A stretch of DNA of 64,000 nt from Pelosinus propionicus DSM 13327 (GTDB taxonomy: Bacteria; Bacillota; Negativicutes; DSM-13327). The notes beneath the pieces were generated by a model. That model ran no database searches, was not told where the DNA came from, and was given only the letters and a program-made list of their open reading frames with translations. Below, piece by piece: positions 18,319-26,882 of the stretch (its first letter is position 1; each line of letters starts with the position of its first letter). Where the stretch lies: NCBI RefSeq assembly GCF_900114615.1, contig NZ_FOTS01000004.1, forward strand, positions 62,001 through 126,000. The letters run 5' to 3'. The position numbers and the translations under genes are program-made.

Positions 18319-19005
18319 TTATGAAAATTTCACTTCACACCGATTAATCGGCGTTCCTATACCGCTAAATTTCTTTTCATATTCCGTCATAATATTACCT
18401 TGATAATCACTGTTATGCAAATCAAATGTTACCTTAGAGACCTGCAGATTGCAAGTTTCAAATTGTTCTAAGGAAAATTCAAATAAAGGTCTGTTGTCTG
18501 TCTTAAAAAATAGTTCACCGCCAGCAGGCAAAAGAATCCGATACTTGCTTAAAAAAATAGCATGGGTTAATCGACGTTTCGCATGTCTAACCTTTGGCCA
18601 TGGGTCACAAAAATTAATATATAAGCGATCCACTTCCCCTGGAGCAAAAATATCCAATACGTGATTAATATCGAAAACCAGCAGCCGAACATTGGTCAGT
18701 CCCTTTTCTCTCACTTTCTGAGCTGCATAATATAGGACATCCTGCTGCGCTTCAATACCAATAAAATTAATACTTGGATTTTTCTCCGCCAATTCACTAA
18801 TAAACTGACCTTTCCCTGTACCTAACTCAACGTAGAGGGGTGCTTGGCGTCCAAAAACCTCATGCCAATGTCCCTTACGATGTTCATGTGCATTTTCTTT
18901 AGAACCTGGCTGATCAGGCACACCGAAAGGTATCTCTTTTATTACTACAATATCACCATATTCTTCCAATGCCGCATCTACCCACGGCTTTCTTCTCAGT
19001 CGCAT
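18319..19005 (-). CDS. trmB: tRNA (guanine-N7-)-methyltransferase
   Basis: TrmB uses SAM to make m7G46 in tRNA. The 228-residue product starts MRLRRKPWVDAAL, as the family does, and shows the SAM-binding motif VELGTGKGQFI, the IGIEAQ strand end, the FCDPWPKVRHAKRRL substrate block and the C-terminal TEYEKKF segment. ATG 19005 is the family-consistent start; a 14-codon extension is excluded. It lies 22 bases downstream of the regulator gene and probably shares its transcript. Confidence 0.95.
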   Translation of the reverse strand: MRLRRKPWVDAALEEYGDIVVIKEIPFGVPDQPGSKENAHEHRKGHWHEVFGRQAPLYVELGTGKGQFISELAEKNPSINFIGIEAQQDVLYYAAQKVREKGLTNVRLLVFDINHVLDIFAPGEVDRLYINFCDPWPKVRHAKRRLTHAIFLSKYRILLPAGGELFFKTDNRPLFEFSLEQFETCNLQVSKVTFDLHNSDYQGNIMTEYEKKFSGIGTPINRCEVKFS

Positions 19006-19027
19006 TCCATTCCCACCTGTACCTTTA

Positions 19028-20932
19028 TTATTCTTTGTCCAATCCAAATTTTTTTAAATATCGATATAATGTAACACGGCTGACATCTAGCATATTTGCC
19101 AAGCGGCTAATATTACCACCAGCAACTTTCCAAGCTTCAACAAAAATATCCTTATCTTCTTTCCATGCTGTGCTGATACCAGTCTCACCTAATAAACTTA
19201 TGTCCTTCAGCGCAATTGTATTTCCCTCTGTATTAAAAAAGGCTTGTTCTGCAACTCCTTGAAGCTGTTTAATATTTCCAGGCCATTCATAAGACATTAA
19301 TAGCTCTTTTGCTTCATTCTGCAACTCTTTTACTAACATGTTATGCTGTTCCGCTAATTCACTAATAATATGTTCTGCGAGCAGCGGAATATCTTCCCGT
19401 CTTGCCCGCAATGGAGGAATGCGAAGCATGCTTTTCGAAACGATCTCGTATAAAGGAGAGAAGAAAGCCCCTTTCTCCGTGAGTCGCTTCAAATCACTAT
19501 CACAAGCAGCAATAATTCGAATATCAAAACCACGTTCCACTTTTTCACCTAAACGACATACCTTACACGTTTTTAGAGCATCTGCCAGCCGAGCTGCCAC
19601 ATGCATAGGCATCTTTTCAATCTCATCTAAAAACAAGGTTCCGCCATTTGCCAGTTCTAATTTTCCTGGGCGGCTTTCATCTCGATATTCACCGCTGCCA
19701 AACAGCTCTTCTTCCAGCACCTCAGGTAATATATCACCACACTTTAAAGAAATAAGAGGTCCAGCAGCTCTGCCGCTTGCCTGATGAATTGCATGGGCCA
19801 TACGCTGTTTACCAGTCCCCGATTCCCCCTGCAGCAGCAGATGATTATTATTTCGAGCCACCCTGCCTGCTTTTTCTTGCATAGTAATAAAGGCAGAAGT
19901 TTCTCCAACCATACTAGTCAGACTGTACCTAGCCTTATATCCAACCGCATGAGCCACAAGAGTTCTTAAATCTTCAATTGGCAATGATACTGCCACTACG
20001 CTCGTTACCGCTTTATCCTGCTCCAAAGGCACTACCGTTGTAATATCTTCATATGTTTTTCGCTGGGTAATCCATGTTACTTCCTTGTTATAGGATGGTA
20101 TACCTTTGAATCCTTTATACAAAGGTGTATGACGATAATTTAAGACTACATCGTTTAAATTAGCTACTACATCCTTTGTCGCTACTGCATCAATACCCGC
20201 TAAGCGGCTTTTCCCCAACTTATTGCTATATACCACATCACCACCTGGTATGATATGGTATACCGCAAAGGGTACCGAATCCAAAATTACATGCCGAGCC
20301 TCCAGCTGCGCTAGCATTGTTAGGTGTTGTTCCATAGCGTATCGAATACTAAGCAGCAATGAAACAACTGCGCTATGAGGCAACTCTTCTTGCTCTACAG
20401 AAACAATGGTCACAATATACACAAGTTGTCCATCTACCATAATAGGAACAGAACAGGCATCACCATCTTGGCACTCTTTGATCCACATTTCTGGACCAAA
20501 CAGCAAAAATGGAGCCTTATGCTCATGCACAATACTAATACTCGACGTTCCTATATCTTCCCCAGCAAGTCTGGCACCCTCTAACTGACCAGGACTCTTT
20601 TGAAAAAAAGGCAAAGCATAATTTTTCATTACATAACAGTCTTGATCAAGTAACAGCAAGCTTAAATTATATACATTAAAATGTTCTCGTGTCTCGTTAT
20701 ATAGCCCATTTAAATACTCCATGGCAGCATGATGCAAATTTTGCCTCCGAGCTAGCTCATCTTTTGGAAGTTTAATTAATGTTGGCATGGTTTGAGAAGT
20801 AATCCCTCTTTGTTTACTTTGCTCCCAAGACTCAGCCACCCATGGATGTACATTAGGATCCATCACGCTTTCATCAACAAATCTTTCATAGTAATTCATT
20901 AATTTCTCTTTACTGCGCCGTTCCCGTATCAT
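19028..20932 (-). CDS. Enhancer-binding-type regulator (AcoR-like) lacking the GAFTGA loop
   Basis: A 634-residue protein with AcoR-like organisation: an N-terminal GAF-like sensor region (about 60-210), a PAS-like segment (about 215-320), an AAA+ domain with Walker A GESGTGKQ (369-376) and Walker B LFLDEI (433-438), and a C-terminal Fis-type HTH (about 600-632). The stretch that should hold GAFTGA, between EELFG (about 408-412) and RPGKLELANGG, reads SGEYRDES. GAFTGA contacts sigma-54 and is essential for RpoN activation, so this protein probably does not activate sigma-54 promoters and may act as a repressor or sigma-70 regulator, as TyrR does. ATG 20932 follows GGAGG. Confidence 0.88.
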   Translation of the reverse strand: MIRERRSKEKLMNYYERFVDESVMDPNVHPWVAESWEQSKQRGITSQTMPTLIKLPKDELARRQNLHHAAMEYLNGLYNETREHFNVYNLSLLLLDQDCYVMKNYALPFFQKSPGQLEGARLAGEDIGTSSISIVHEHKAPFLLFGPEMWIKECQDGDACSVPIMVDGQLVYIVTIVSVEQEELPHSAVVSLLLSIRYAMEQHLTMLAQLEARHVILDSVPFAVYHIIPGGDVVYSNKLGKSRLAGIDAVATKDVVANLNDVVLNYRHTPLYKGFKGIPSYNKEVTWITQRKTYEDITTVVPLEQDKAVTSVVAVSLPIEDLRTLVAHAVGYKARYSLTSMVGETSAFITMQEKAGRVARNNNHLLLQGESGTGKQRMAHAIHQASGRAAGPLISLKCGDILPEVLEEELFGSGEYRDESRPGKLELANGGTLFLDEIEKMPMHVAARLADALKTCKVCRLGEKVERGFDIRIIAACDSDLKRLTEKGAFFSPLYEIVSKSMLRIPPLRARREDIPLLAEHIISELAEQHNMLVKELQNEAKELLMSYEWPGNIKQLQGVAEQAFFNTEGNTIALKDISLLGETGISTAWKEDKDIFVEAWKVAGGNISRLANMLDVSRVTLYRYLKKFGLDKE

Positions 20933-21160
20933 ATAAATCCTCCATATATTTGATATTCTCTACTTACCAGTATACAAATGATCCACCCTTGGAAGATCTT
21001 ACTTTTTCTTTTTTTAAACCAAATTGATGTTTTCTTATTTTATTAATCTTATATTTGACGTTTTCCTAAAAAAATAATATCACATATTGAATAAAATCCA
21101 TAGTTTTCTCGCCATTATTCTTTGCAATTGATACATTTGTCAATTATTTGCTTCACAAAA

Positions 21161-21203
21161 AAATTGAGTAGGTAGGCGTATTCCTGCCCGACCTACTCAA
21201 TAA
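21161..21203 (-). terminator. Terminator of the H-NOX chemoreceptor gene
   Basis: ATTGAGTAGGT and GGC pair with GCC and ACCTACTCAAT around a short loop, followed on the minus strand by seven Ts. It begins 13 bases past the stop codon. Confidence 0.88.
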
Positions 21204-21215
21204 AGACTGGCTCTA

Positions 21216-23012
21216 TCAAGTACGATACTGATTGATATCTTTTCCGAAATGCTGGATTACAACCTTAAATTCACCAATCTTCCCCATCATATCTACAAGT
21301 TTATCGTTATAAATCTGAACGGATGCACTAACTTCCTGGCTCGCTGCCGAATTTTCCTGAGAAATGGCTGCCAAAGACTCAATTTTACCATACACTTGGC
21401 CAAGTCCAGTCATCTCATGTTCCAATTTTCCAATCATCTCTACAATATTCGTAGCTACATTCTGCACATTGCCCACATGACGACTATTACTAGCTACTAC
21501 CTCATTGAGCTGATGACTTTCCACTGCCAATACATCATATTCTTCTTCAATCATCAATACCACACCGCTAATAATCTCCATTAAAATCTTAAGGTCACTT
21601 GTAATGCTATCTGAATGCTGATGGGACTGCTCTGCTAATTTGCGTACTTCCTCTGCAACAACTGCAAACCCCCTGCCTTGTTCACCAGCCCTTGCTGCCT
21701 CAATTGCAGCATTAAGAGCTAATAGATTGGTCTGCCCCGCAATCGCTGCTACCATCCCTGTAATTTCCGTTATTTTAGTTGCCTGAGACTGCAAGTTATT
21801 AGCCGACTCTCTCACCTCAGCAAACTTTTTTAAACTATGCTGCAGCTTAGATCCCGATGTCTCTACCTCTTGAAAACCTTGATTGATTTCCGATACAGCT
21901 GCTTCGAGTTGTATCTTATTATGATTCTGCTCTACAACAAACGTTTTTAAGGTTTCTAAATTACCACTTAAAATACCAACTGCCTCGGTAGTCTCAATTG
22001 CCTGGTTACCAGCAGCAGTTGCTACATCATAAACCACTCCCGAGATCCCCCGCGAAGTAGCCTTCATATCATCTGCTAATACATTAAAGGTATCAGCATA
22101 TTTATTCATTTCATCGCTAGTACCTTTAAATCCTACAAACTCGCGCTTCAATCGTTTTTTATACAAGGATAATCCCTGCATAATACTCTCGAACTCATCA
22201 CCAGTAGAAAGATTCGTTTCATGAAAATACTGCCGATCCCGCATGTTGCTGATTTCTTCCTGAATGATAGCAAAAGGTGCTAATAAAAAGGAGGACACAA
22301 TTCCCGCAAGTCCACCACTAATTAATGCTGACCATAAAGGAACTGAAATACCTACTACGGATAATATTCCATTTACTGCCGCGGTTACAACGGCAACAGC
22401 TACACCTATTTTGACAGGTAAACTTTTAATAAATCCAAAAGACAGCAACTGATTCACACGATATTTTTTATTATATGTAATAGGCTTAGAGAATCGAATT
22501 TTTAGCTTTACATGTTCAGAAGATTTTTCCAAGACTTCTGTTTTAATTTCCTCGTTAAAATGCTCCGCACCACCGACAAGAAGACCATTGAGATACCCGA
22601 ACATTCCTCGTTTTGATTTATAACTAAAGATTGCCTCATATTCTGAAATGGGCTCAATTAAGATTTCTGGCGGATTAGCACCTGGAATTCGTTGTACAAC
22701 AACCACATGCACATCATACATGGACCTAAGAAAAGAATACAAAGTTTCCTGCTGAAAAAAAGCCGGATAGACAGCTAAGAAAGCTCTAACATTATCCTTG
22801 CCAATCGTCAACCAAATATCATCTTCTGATTTCCCTAAGGAAGTTGCCAAGGATGTTATAAACTTTTTGACCCCAATATCTTCAACATCTTCCATTGGGC
22901 CAACAATACGATCCTTCTCCCATCCTGCACTCTCCATTGCTTTGTTGACCAAATCCTGACCCCATGCATTACGTGCAGTACTAACCCAAGTGGCAACAAC
23001 TGTTCCCTTCAT
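21216..23012 (-). CDS. H-NOX (heme nitric oxide/oxygen-binding) chemoreceptor
   Basis: A 598-residue chemoreceptor. Residues 1-185 are an H-NOX domain. With ATG 23012 as the start, the heme ligand is His102 and the porphyrin-binding YxSxR motif is Tyr131-Ser133-Arg135, exactly the canonical numbering; this supports the start, as does GGAG eight bases upstream. Two or three hydrophobic segments follow (about 203-260). The MCP signalling domain with tip [20 protein letters not shown] covers about residues 330-598. Fusions of this type in anaerobes bind NO, and O2 in some cases, and drive taxis. The product sits in the inner membrane with the heme domain in the cytoplasm. It is divergent from a siroheme reductase gene. 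Confidence 0.95.
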   Translation of the reverse strand: MKGTVVATWVSTARNAWGQDLVNKAMESAGWEKDRIVGPMEDVEDIGVKKFITSLATSLGKSEDDIWLTIGKDNVRAFLAVYPAFFQQETLYSFLRSMYDVHVVVVQRIPGANPPEILIEPISEYEAIFSYKSKRGMFGYLNGLLVGGAEHFNEEIKTEVLEKSSEHVKLKIRFSKPITYNKKYRVNQLLSFGFIKSLPVKIGVAVAVVTAAVNGILSVVGISVPLWSALISGGLAGIVSSFLLAPFAIIQEEISNMRDRQYFHETNLSTGDEFESIMQGLSLYKKRLKREFVGFKGTSDEMNKYADTFNVLADDMKATSRGISGVVYDVATAAGNQAIETTEAVGILSGNLETLKTFVVEQNHNKIQLEAAVSEINQGFQEVETSGSKLQHSLKKFAEVRESANNLQSQATKITEITGMVAAIAGQTNLLALNAAIEAARAGEQGRGFAVVAEEVRKLAEQSHQHSDSITSDLKILMEIISGVVLMIEEEYDVLAVESHQLNEVVASNSRHVGNVQNVATNIVEMIGKLEHEMTGLGQVYGKIESLAAISQENSAASQEVSASVQIYNDKLVDMMGKIGEFKVVIQHFGKDINQYRT

Positions 23013-23153
23013 TCCTATCACTCCATTTTAAATACGTAGCAGCAATTTTATATTATATTGTACTGTGCTGTATAGCATTTCGCTATTTATTTACAAAATC
23101 CTGCCATTTTACTATGAATATTGGTGCATCATATTTTAATAAATTTTTTTGAT

Positions 23154-23169
23154 TGTGATCTTCGTCACA
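23154..23169 (+). promoter_or_regulatory. CRP/FNR-family operator (HcpR-like) at the siroheme reductase promoter
   Basis: TGTGA-TCTTCG-TCACA is a perfect CRP/FNR-superfamily palindrome, and with its flanks (ATTGTGA...TCACAG) it is close to the HcpR box. A TATAAT -10 lies at 23190-23195 without a good -35. The predicted start near 23202 places the box centre at about -40.5, the class II activator position. Confidence 0.75.
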
Positions 23170-23233
23170 GACTCCGATATGTATCCACTTATAATATAAG
23201 GTGCAACTGTATTACCATCTAAGGAGGCTCTTC

Positions 23234-23902
23234 ATGAAGATACCATTAGCAACGATTCCGATACTGAATAAAAAAGTTAAATTCCCAGTAACTCCGCATA
23301 TTCCAGGTGGGTTAACTACTGCAGCGCAACTTAGACTCATTGCCGACATTGCTGACAAATATAATGGTTCATTAAAGATCGTGGGAAATACGATTACAAT
23401 TATCGGACTTAATCTGGTCGATGGAGAAAAGGCCATGACTGAGCTTGGCTGCCAAGGTGAATCTTTCATTGCAAAACAAGTACGCGCCGTTAATTTCTGC
23501 CCTGGAAAACCTGACTGCCCTAGAGCATTGCAAGACAGTACCGCCTTAGGTCTTGCACTGGATAAAGAATTCTTCGGTCAAGAATTACCCAGCAAGCTGC
23601 GTATTGGTGTTAGCGGCTGCCCAAATTGCTGCATTGAACCTTTTGTCAAAGATATTGGCATGTATGGAACAGCCAAAGGATATACCTTAGCTGTTGGCGG
23701 TAACTCAGGCTTTTCTGCGCAAATTGCAACCACTGTTGCTGAAAACGTACCTGCCGATGAGATTGCATCGATCGTGAACAGCATATTAATTTACTTTCGC
23801 CAGCATGGAAAAAATAAAGAGCGCTTAGGACAGGTTATTGAAAGGCTCGGCTGGGATCACTTTTCACAAGAGACTCTGCCAGAAGAATATAGAAAAAAAT
23901 AG
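23234..23902 (+). CDS. Low-molecular-weight siroheme nitrite/sulfite reductase-like protein
   Basis: A 222-residue single-domain member of the siroheme reductase family. It has the 4Fe-4S/siroheme cysteine set: CPGKPDC (C-x5-C), then GCPNCC (C-x3-C) about 40 residues later. An N-terminal ferredoxin-like half has the PHIPGGLTTAAQL segment. The size fits the small monomeric sulfite reductases of anaerobes (assimilatory-type or P590-like) rather than NirB or CysI. The substrate (nitrite, sulfite or NO-related) is uncertain. ATG 23234 follows AAGGAGG; 11 upstream codons are excluded. The promoter has an HcpR-like box and the divergent neighbour is an NO sensor, which favours a nitrosative-stress or nitrite role. 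Confidence 0.85.
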   Translation: MKIPLATIPILNKKVKFPVTPHIPGGLTTAAQLRLIADIADKYNGSLKIVGNTITIIGLNLVDGEKAMTELGCQGESFIAKQVRAVNFCPGKPDCPRALQDSTALGLALDKEFFGQELPSKLRIGVSGCPNCCIEPFVKDIGMYGTAKGYTLAVGGNSGFSAQIATTVAENVPADEIASIVNSILIYFRQHGKNKERLGQVIERLGWDHFSQETLPEEYRKK

Positions 23903-23919
23903 AATTTTTTTAAACCGCG

Positions 23920-23987
23920 AAGATGCGAAGAAATGCAGGACACGAAGAATAGAAACGATATCTTCGGTGTGCATTTCTTCGCATCTT
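23920..23987. repeat. Long inverted repeat with internal CGAAGA units
   Basis: Perfect 18-bp arms (AAGATGCGAAGAAATGCA at 23920-23937 and its complement at 23970-23987) flank a 32-base spacer. The left side also repeats CGAAGA-type units in tandem (starting about 23917 and again at 23943). It lies just after the siroheme reductase gene and could be its terminator or a dispersed intergenic repeat. Confidence 0.65.
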
Positions 23988-24030
23988 TATAATCATTCCT
24001 CTTTTTATGATACGATACATTAATCCATAA

Positions 24031-24060
24031 AACAAAAAATTCTCGCTTTCGCGAGAATTT
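24031..24060 (-). terminator. Strong intrinsic terminator
   Basis: AAATTCTCGC (24037-24046) pairs with GCGAGAATTT (24051-24060) over a four-base loop, followed on the minus strand by TTTTTTGTTTT. It would end transcripts from the HD-GYP gene or the candidate RNA. Confidence 0.88.
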
Positions 24061-24151
24061 ATTACTTATTAAAATTCGGGGCAACGGAGTTCCCCCAAGA
24101 TTATCTCAGCATCCACCCCAACACTAAGTAATCATTAACTCCGCTGCTTCA
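24031..24151 (-). ncRNA. Candidate structured small RNA ending in an intrinsic terminator
   Basis: Read on the minus strand the segment has three pairings outside the terminator: CGGAGTT (24091-24085) with AACTCCG (24143-24137), TAAGTAAT/ATTACTTA (24125-24132 with 24061-24068), and TTGGGG (24121-24116) with CCCCGAA (24081-24075). The second and third are nested and the first crosses them, forming a pseudoknot. A GCGAG-stem terminator with a T6GT4 tail ends it (24031-24060). A TAAAAT -10-like box lies at 24158-24163, with no clear -35. It follows the HD-GYP gene and could instead be part of its 3' UTR. No known RNA family is recognised. Confidence 0.5.
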
Positions 24152-24225
24152 TTATCTATTTTACCATAGTTTCCTTAACTATAAAAGTGGCAAGTGTCAC
24201 TCTTTTGTAAAAACTTTATCTTTTT

Positions 24226-25455
24226 TTAAGTATGAATCTTTGTCTGCACCAAATGATTCACACAATCCAAATTCTTAAACAAATTTTTCACAATTTTTTT
24301 GTCAATTTTATTGTGCCTCACCATACTATACATAATCTTTTTCACCTCACTAGGCGACAATAAACTTCGATAGGAACGATCTTCTGTTAACGCAGCAAAT
24401 ATATCAGCTACCGCTACAATCCTTGATCCCATCTTAAGACGATCTTCCTGCATGCGAAAGGGGTATCCTCTTCCATCTAACGTCTCATGATGATATGCCG
24501 CCCATTCAGCGATGACTTCAAACTCGTCAATCTGTTCTAATATCCGATACGTGTAATATGCATGCTGCTTAATAATATCAAATTCTCTAGGAACTAATTT
24601 TTCCGTTTTTTCTAACAGCTGCTTTGGCACAGCTAATTTTCCCAAATCATGAAGTAAACCAGCAATTTGTATGGCCTTACATTCTTCTTCACTATAGCCT
24701 TCTAGTCCCGCTAAAAATGAGGAAATCATTGCTACGTTCCGCGAATGGGCACCTGTAAATGAACTCGTCTGATCAATAATCTTCGCAAAAATTTCAGCAA
24801 TATCAAGTATATCATCTACATTAAAACGCGTATAACCATATTGATTAACATTATCAAAAAAGCGCTGAGCATAGGTTGTATCTGCTAAGTCCAGCCAAAA
24901 ACTTTCTTGCTGGGAGCAAGTCTGAAGAGCTGCAATTACTTCAGGATCAAAATAAATTCCTCCTAGACTTTCCAGTCTGGATAAAATACTGCCTTTTTGT
25001 CCTAATATGTATTTTTCTTCATCAATTAATACATCCAAACGATCTGCGACATTTATGATTCGACTGATTAGAGGTATCTCACTCCCCATTAATCCAGAAG
25101 GACTGGAACCGTCATAAAAATCATGATGATGACGAATGTAAACCGCCAGCACACCTAATATCGGTGAATCTTTTAATAAACGATATCCAACCTCAGCATG
25201 ATCATAAATGGTGTCCTCTACTTCAAAAGTACGCAGCTTTACTCGCTCATCCCAACTTGAAGCAGCACCTAAATCATGAAGCAAGGCTGTATATACTAAA
25301 ATTTCATGCTGCGACTCCATCATATTCATAGACCTGCCTATCCGACTGCTAATCATTGCCGTACGCCAGTGGTGGTGGGATAGCCCTCCATTAGAAAGTT
25401 CTAACGATAAGGACAAGGCGCGGAATAAATTAATGGGATGGATATTATATACCAT
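24226..25455 (-). CDS. Double HD-domain protein with C-terminal HD-GYP domain
   Basis: A 409-residue protein with no membrane segment. The first half is an HD domain (ALLHDLGAASS, later HHHDFYDGSSPSG). The second is a proper HD-GYP domain with LLHDLGKLAVP and HHETLDGRGYP, the residues used for metal binding and c-di-GMP phosphodiesterase activity. The first domain lacks the GYP triad and may be regulatory. ATG 25455 lies seven bases after GGGAGG; an ATG two codons earlier abuts that site. It starts 17 bases after the citXG stop. Confidence 0.88.
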   Translation of the reverse strand: MVYNIHPINLFRALSLSLELSNGGLSHHHWRTAMISSRIGRSMNMMESQHEILVYTALLHDLGAASSWDERVKLRTFEVEDTIYDHAEVGYRLLKDSPILGVLAVYIRHHHDFYDGSSPSGLMGSEIPLISRIINVADRLDVLIDEEKYILGQKGSILSRLESLGGIYFDPEVIAALQTCSQQESFWLDLADTTYAQRFFDNVNQYGYTRFNVDDILDIAEIFAKIIDQTSSFTGAHSRNVAMISSFLAGLEGYSEEECKAIQIAGLLHDLGKLAVPKQLLEKTEKLVPREFDIIKQHAYYTYRILEQIDEFEVIAEWAAYHHETLDGRGYPFRMQEDRLKMGSRIVAVADIFAALTEDRSYRSLLSPSEVKKIMYSMVRHNKIDKKIVKNLFKNLDCVNHLVQTKIHT

Positions 25456-25472
25456 CTCCATCCCTCCCTTTT

Positions 25473-26861
25473 CTATGACGATTTATTCTGGAGGTTTATT
25501 AATGAATGTAAAAACCATGTTACTGCCAGCAAATCTGCAACGCCGCCGGGACTAACATTTTCTTGAATAAATTCTTGATCTAAATCCTTACACCGATCCC
25601 GTCCATCACCCGTTTCCATTCCGCCTGCCTCAATTACCATTTGCGCTTGTTCCCGAACCCATACTCGCATCTTATCAGGATGATGGCGGTGCATGACGGT
25701 AGTATCATCTACACAGGTCATAAGCACCAGCAATGTATGTACTAAGGCATCATTAATTGAAAACCCTTTATCCAAGGCTTCTCGCAAGGCTGGCAGTGCC
25801 TTATATCGTACCGATGGCAAACCTTCTGCTAATTCTCCACGAATACCCGTAATACCATAGGTAACGTATAAACGTTCTCCAGCAGTCAGTTCTTGCCCAC
25901 TCTTATGAATAGCGCCTGCTAATTCCTTTTCTACAATTCCGTTTACCATTTTTGATGCATGCTCTAATACAGTGCTTTGTGTTATGAGCAAGGAACGTCC
26001 ATGAAGCCATCCAGTAATCCCCGTCATAATTCCAAGTAAAAAAATCAATCCCTTTTGAGTGTTAACCCCTCGAGTCGCGGTCAGCATCGCTTGCTCAGCT
26101 TCCAAACCAATGATCCTAAGAACTGGCAGCAGTTCTTCCACTATTCCTTCATGAAGAATTCCTGCCTGCGCACAGCGATTCATATAACCTCCGAGAGAAG
26201 CGGAGCTTGCCATGAAACTGTAAAAATCCATATCCTGATGCGCACCACTATTGATTCGATCCACTAAACCTGGCGAAGGAGTACATGTAACTTCGTACAA
26301 CATCGCTTCAATGGCCAACGCCCCGATACGTTCAGCGGCGGAACTAATCCATCTGGTTTCAAAGGCTCTAAATTGACATAGCAGCTTTTCCACTACATTT
26401 AACAAATCTTGCATAGTGTGCCGCCCTTCGCGTCGGCACACTACAAATTCACCACCACAAACGAAGCAATTGCGCCCTTTCCCCTCATCCCGGCGGGATA
26501 AGAGAGTACCAGCCTGATCAAATACATCAATGTCCAGTAAGCGCGAAAAAGTAAATAACTCCTCAATCTTCTCGGCTGCTTTCTTTACTACCCAACCGTC
26601 ATTGTCAATTGCTAGCAAGGCCTCCGGGCCTGTGGATAGATTGATCTGCTCTTCTGCTACAACTTCAAATTTTTTTTTCACCTCATGCACAGCATAATCT
26701 CGAAGGCGTCTAAAAACGGGCGTGTCTTTTACTGCCCCTGGCACATTTAAGGTAATACTGACTATTATCTTTTGATACTTTTCTTTAAAAGCTTGCTGAC
26801 GATTATACCTGTCCTCTTTTGCAGCTAATACATCCTCTAATGTAACAGACTCTATTTTCAT
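25473..26861 (-). CDS. citXG: CitX-CitG fusion: citrate lyase prosthetic group transfer and synthesis
   Basis: The N-terminal part (about 1-175) is CitX-like holo-ACP synthase, and the remainder (about 180-462) is CitG, triphosphoribosyl-dephospho-CoA synthase, with SPGLVDRINSGAHQDMD and ATRGVNTQKGLIF blocks. Together they make and attach the phosphoribosyl-dephospho-CoA group of citrate lyase ACP. CitX and CitG are separate in many bacteria and fused in some. No citC/D/E/F genes are in this window, so the partner lyase must be elsewhere or absent. ATG 26861 follows GGAGTG. Confidence 0.88.
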   Translation of the reverse strand: MKIESVTLEDVLAAKEDRYNRQQAFKEKYQKIIVSITLNVPGAVKDTPVFRRLRDYAVHEVKKKFEVVAEEQINLSTGPEALLAIDNDGWVVKKAAEKIEELFTFSRLLDIDVFDQAGTLLSRRDEGKGRNCFVCGGEFVVCRREGRHTMQDLLNVVEKLLCQFRAFETRWISSAAERIGALAIEAMLYEVTCTPSPGLVDRINSGAHQDMDFYSFMASSASLGGYMNRCAQAGILHEGIVEELLPVLRIIGLEAEQAMLTATRGVNTQKGLIFLLGIMTGITGWLHGRSLLITQSTVLEHASKMVNGIVEKELAGAIHKSGQELTAGERLYVTYGITGIRGELAEGLPSVRYKALPALREALDKGFSINDALVHTLLVLMTCVDDTTVMHRHHPDKMRVWVREQAQMVIEAGGMETGDGRDRCKDLDQEFIQENVSPGGVADLLAVTWFLHSLINLQNKSS

Positions 26862-26882
26862 TACAACACTCCATTTTTTGAC

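Noticed and set aside
19338-19784. 148-codon frame on the plus strand
   Set aside because: Antisense shadow of the AAA+ domain of the regulator gene; serine/arginine-rich with no family features.
24090-24121. Resemblance to a TPP riboswitch (GCUGAGA preceded by GGGGUG)
   Set aside because: The second conserved half (UGAACCUGAU and the CUGGAUAAUACCAG region) is absent, and the element follows rather than precedes a gene.
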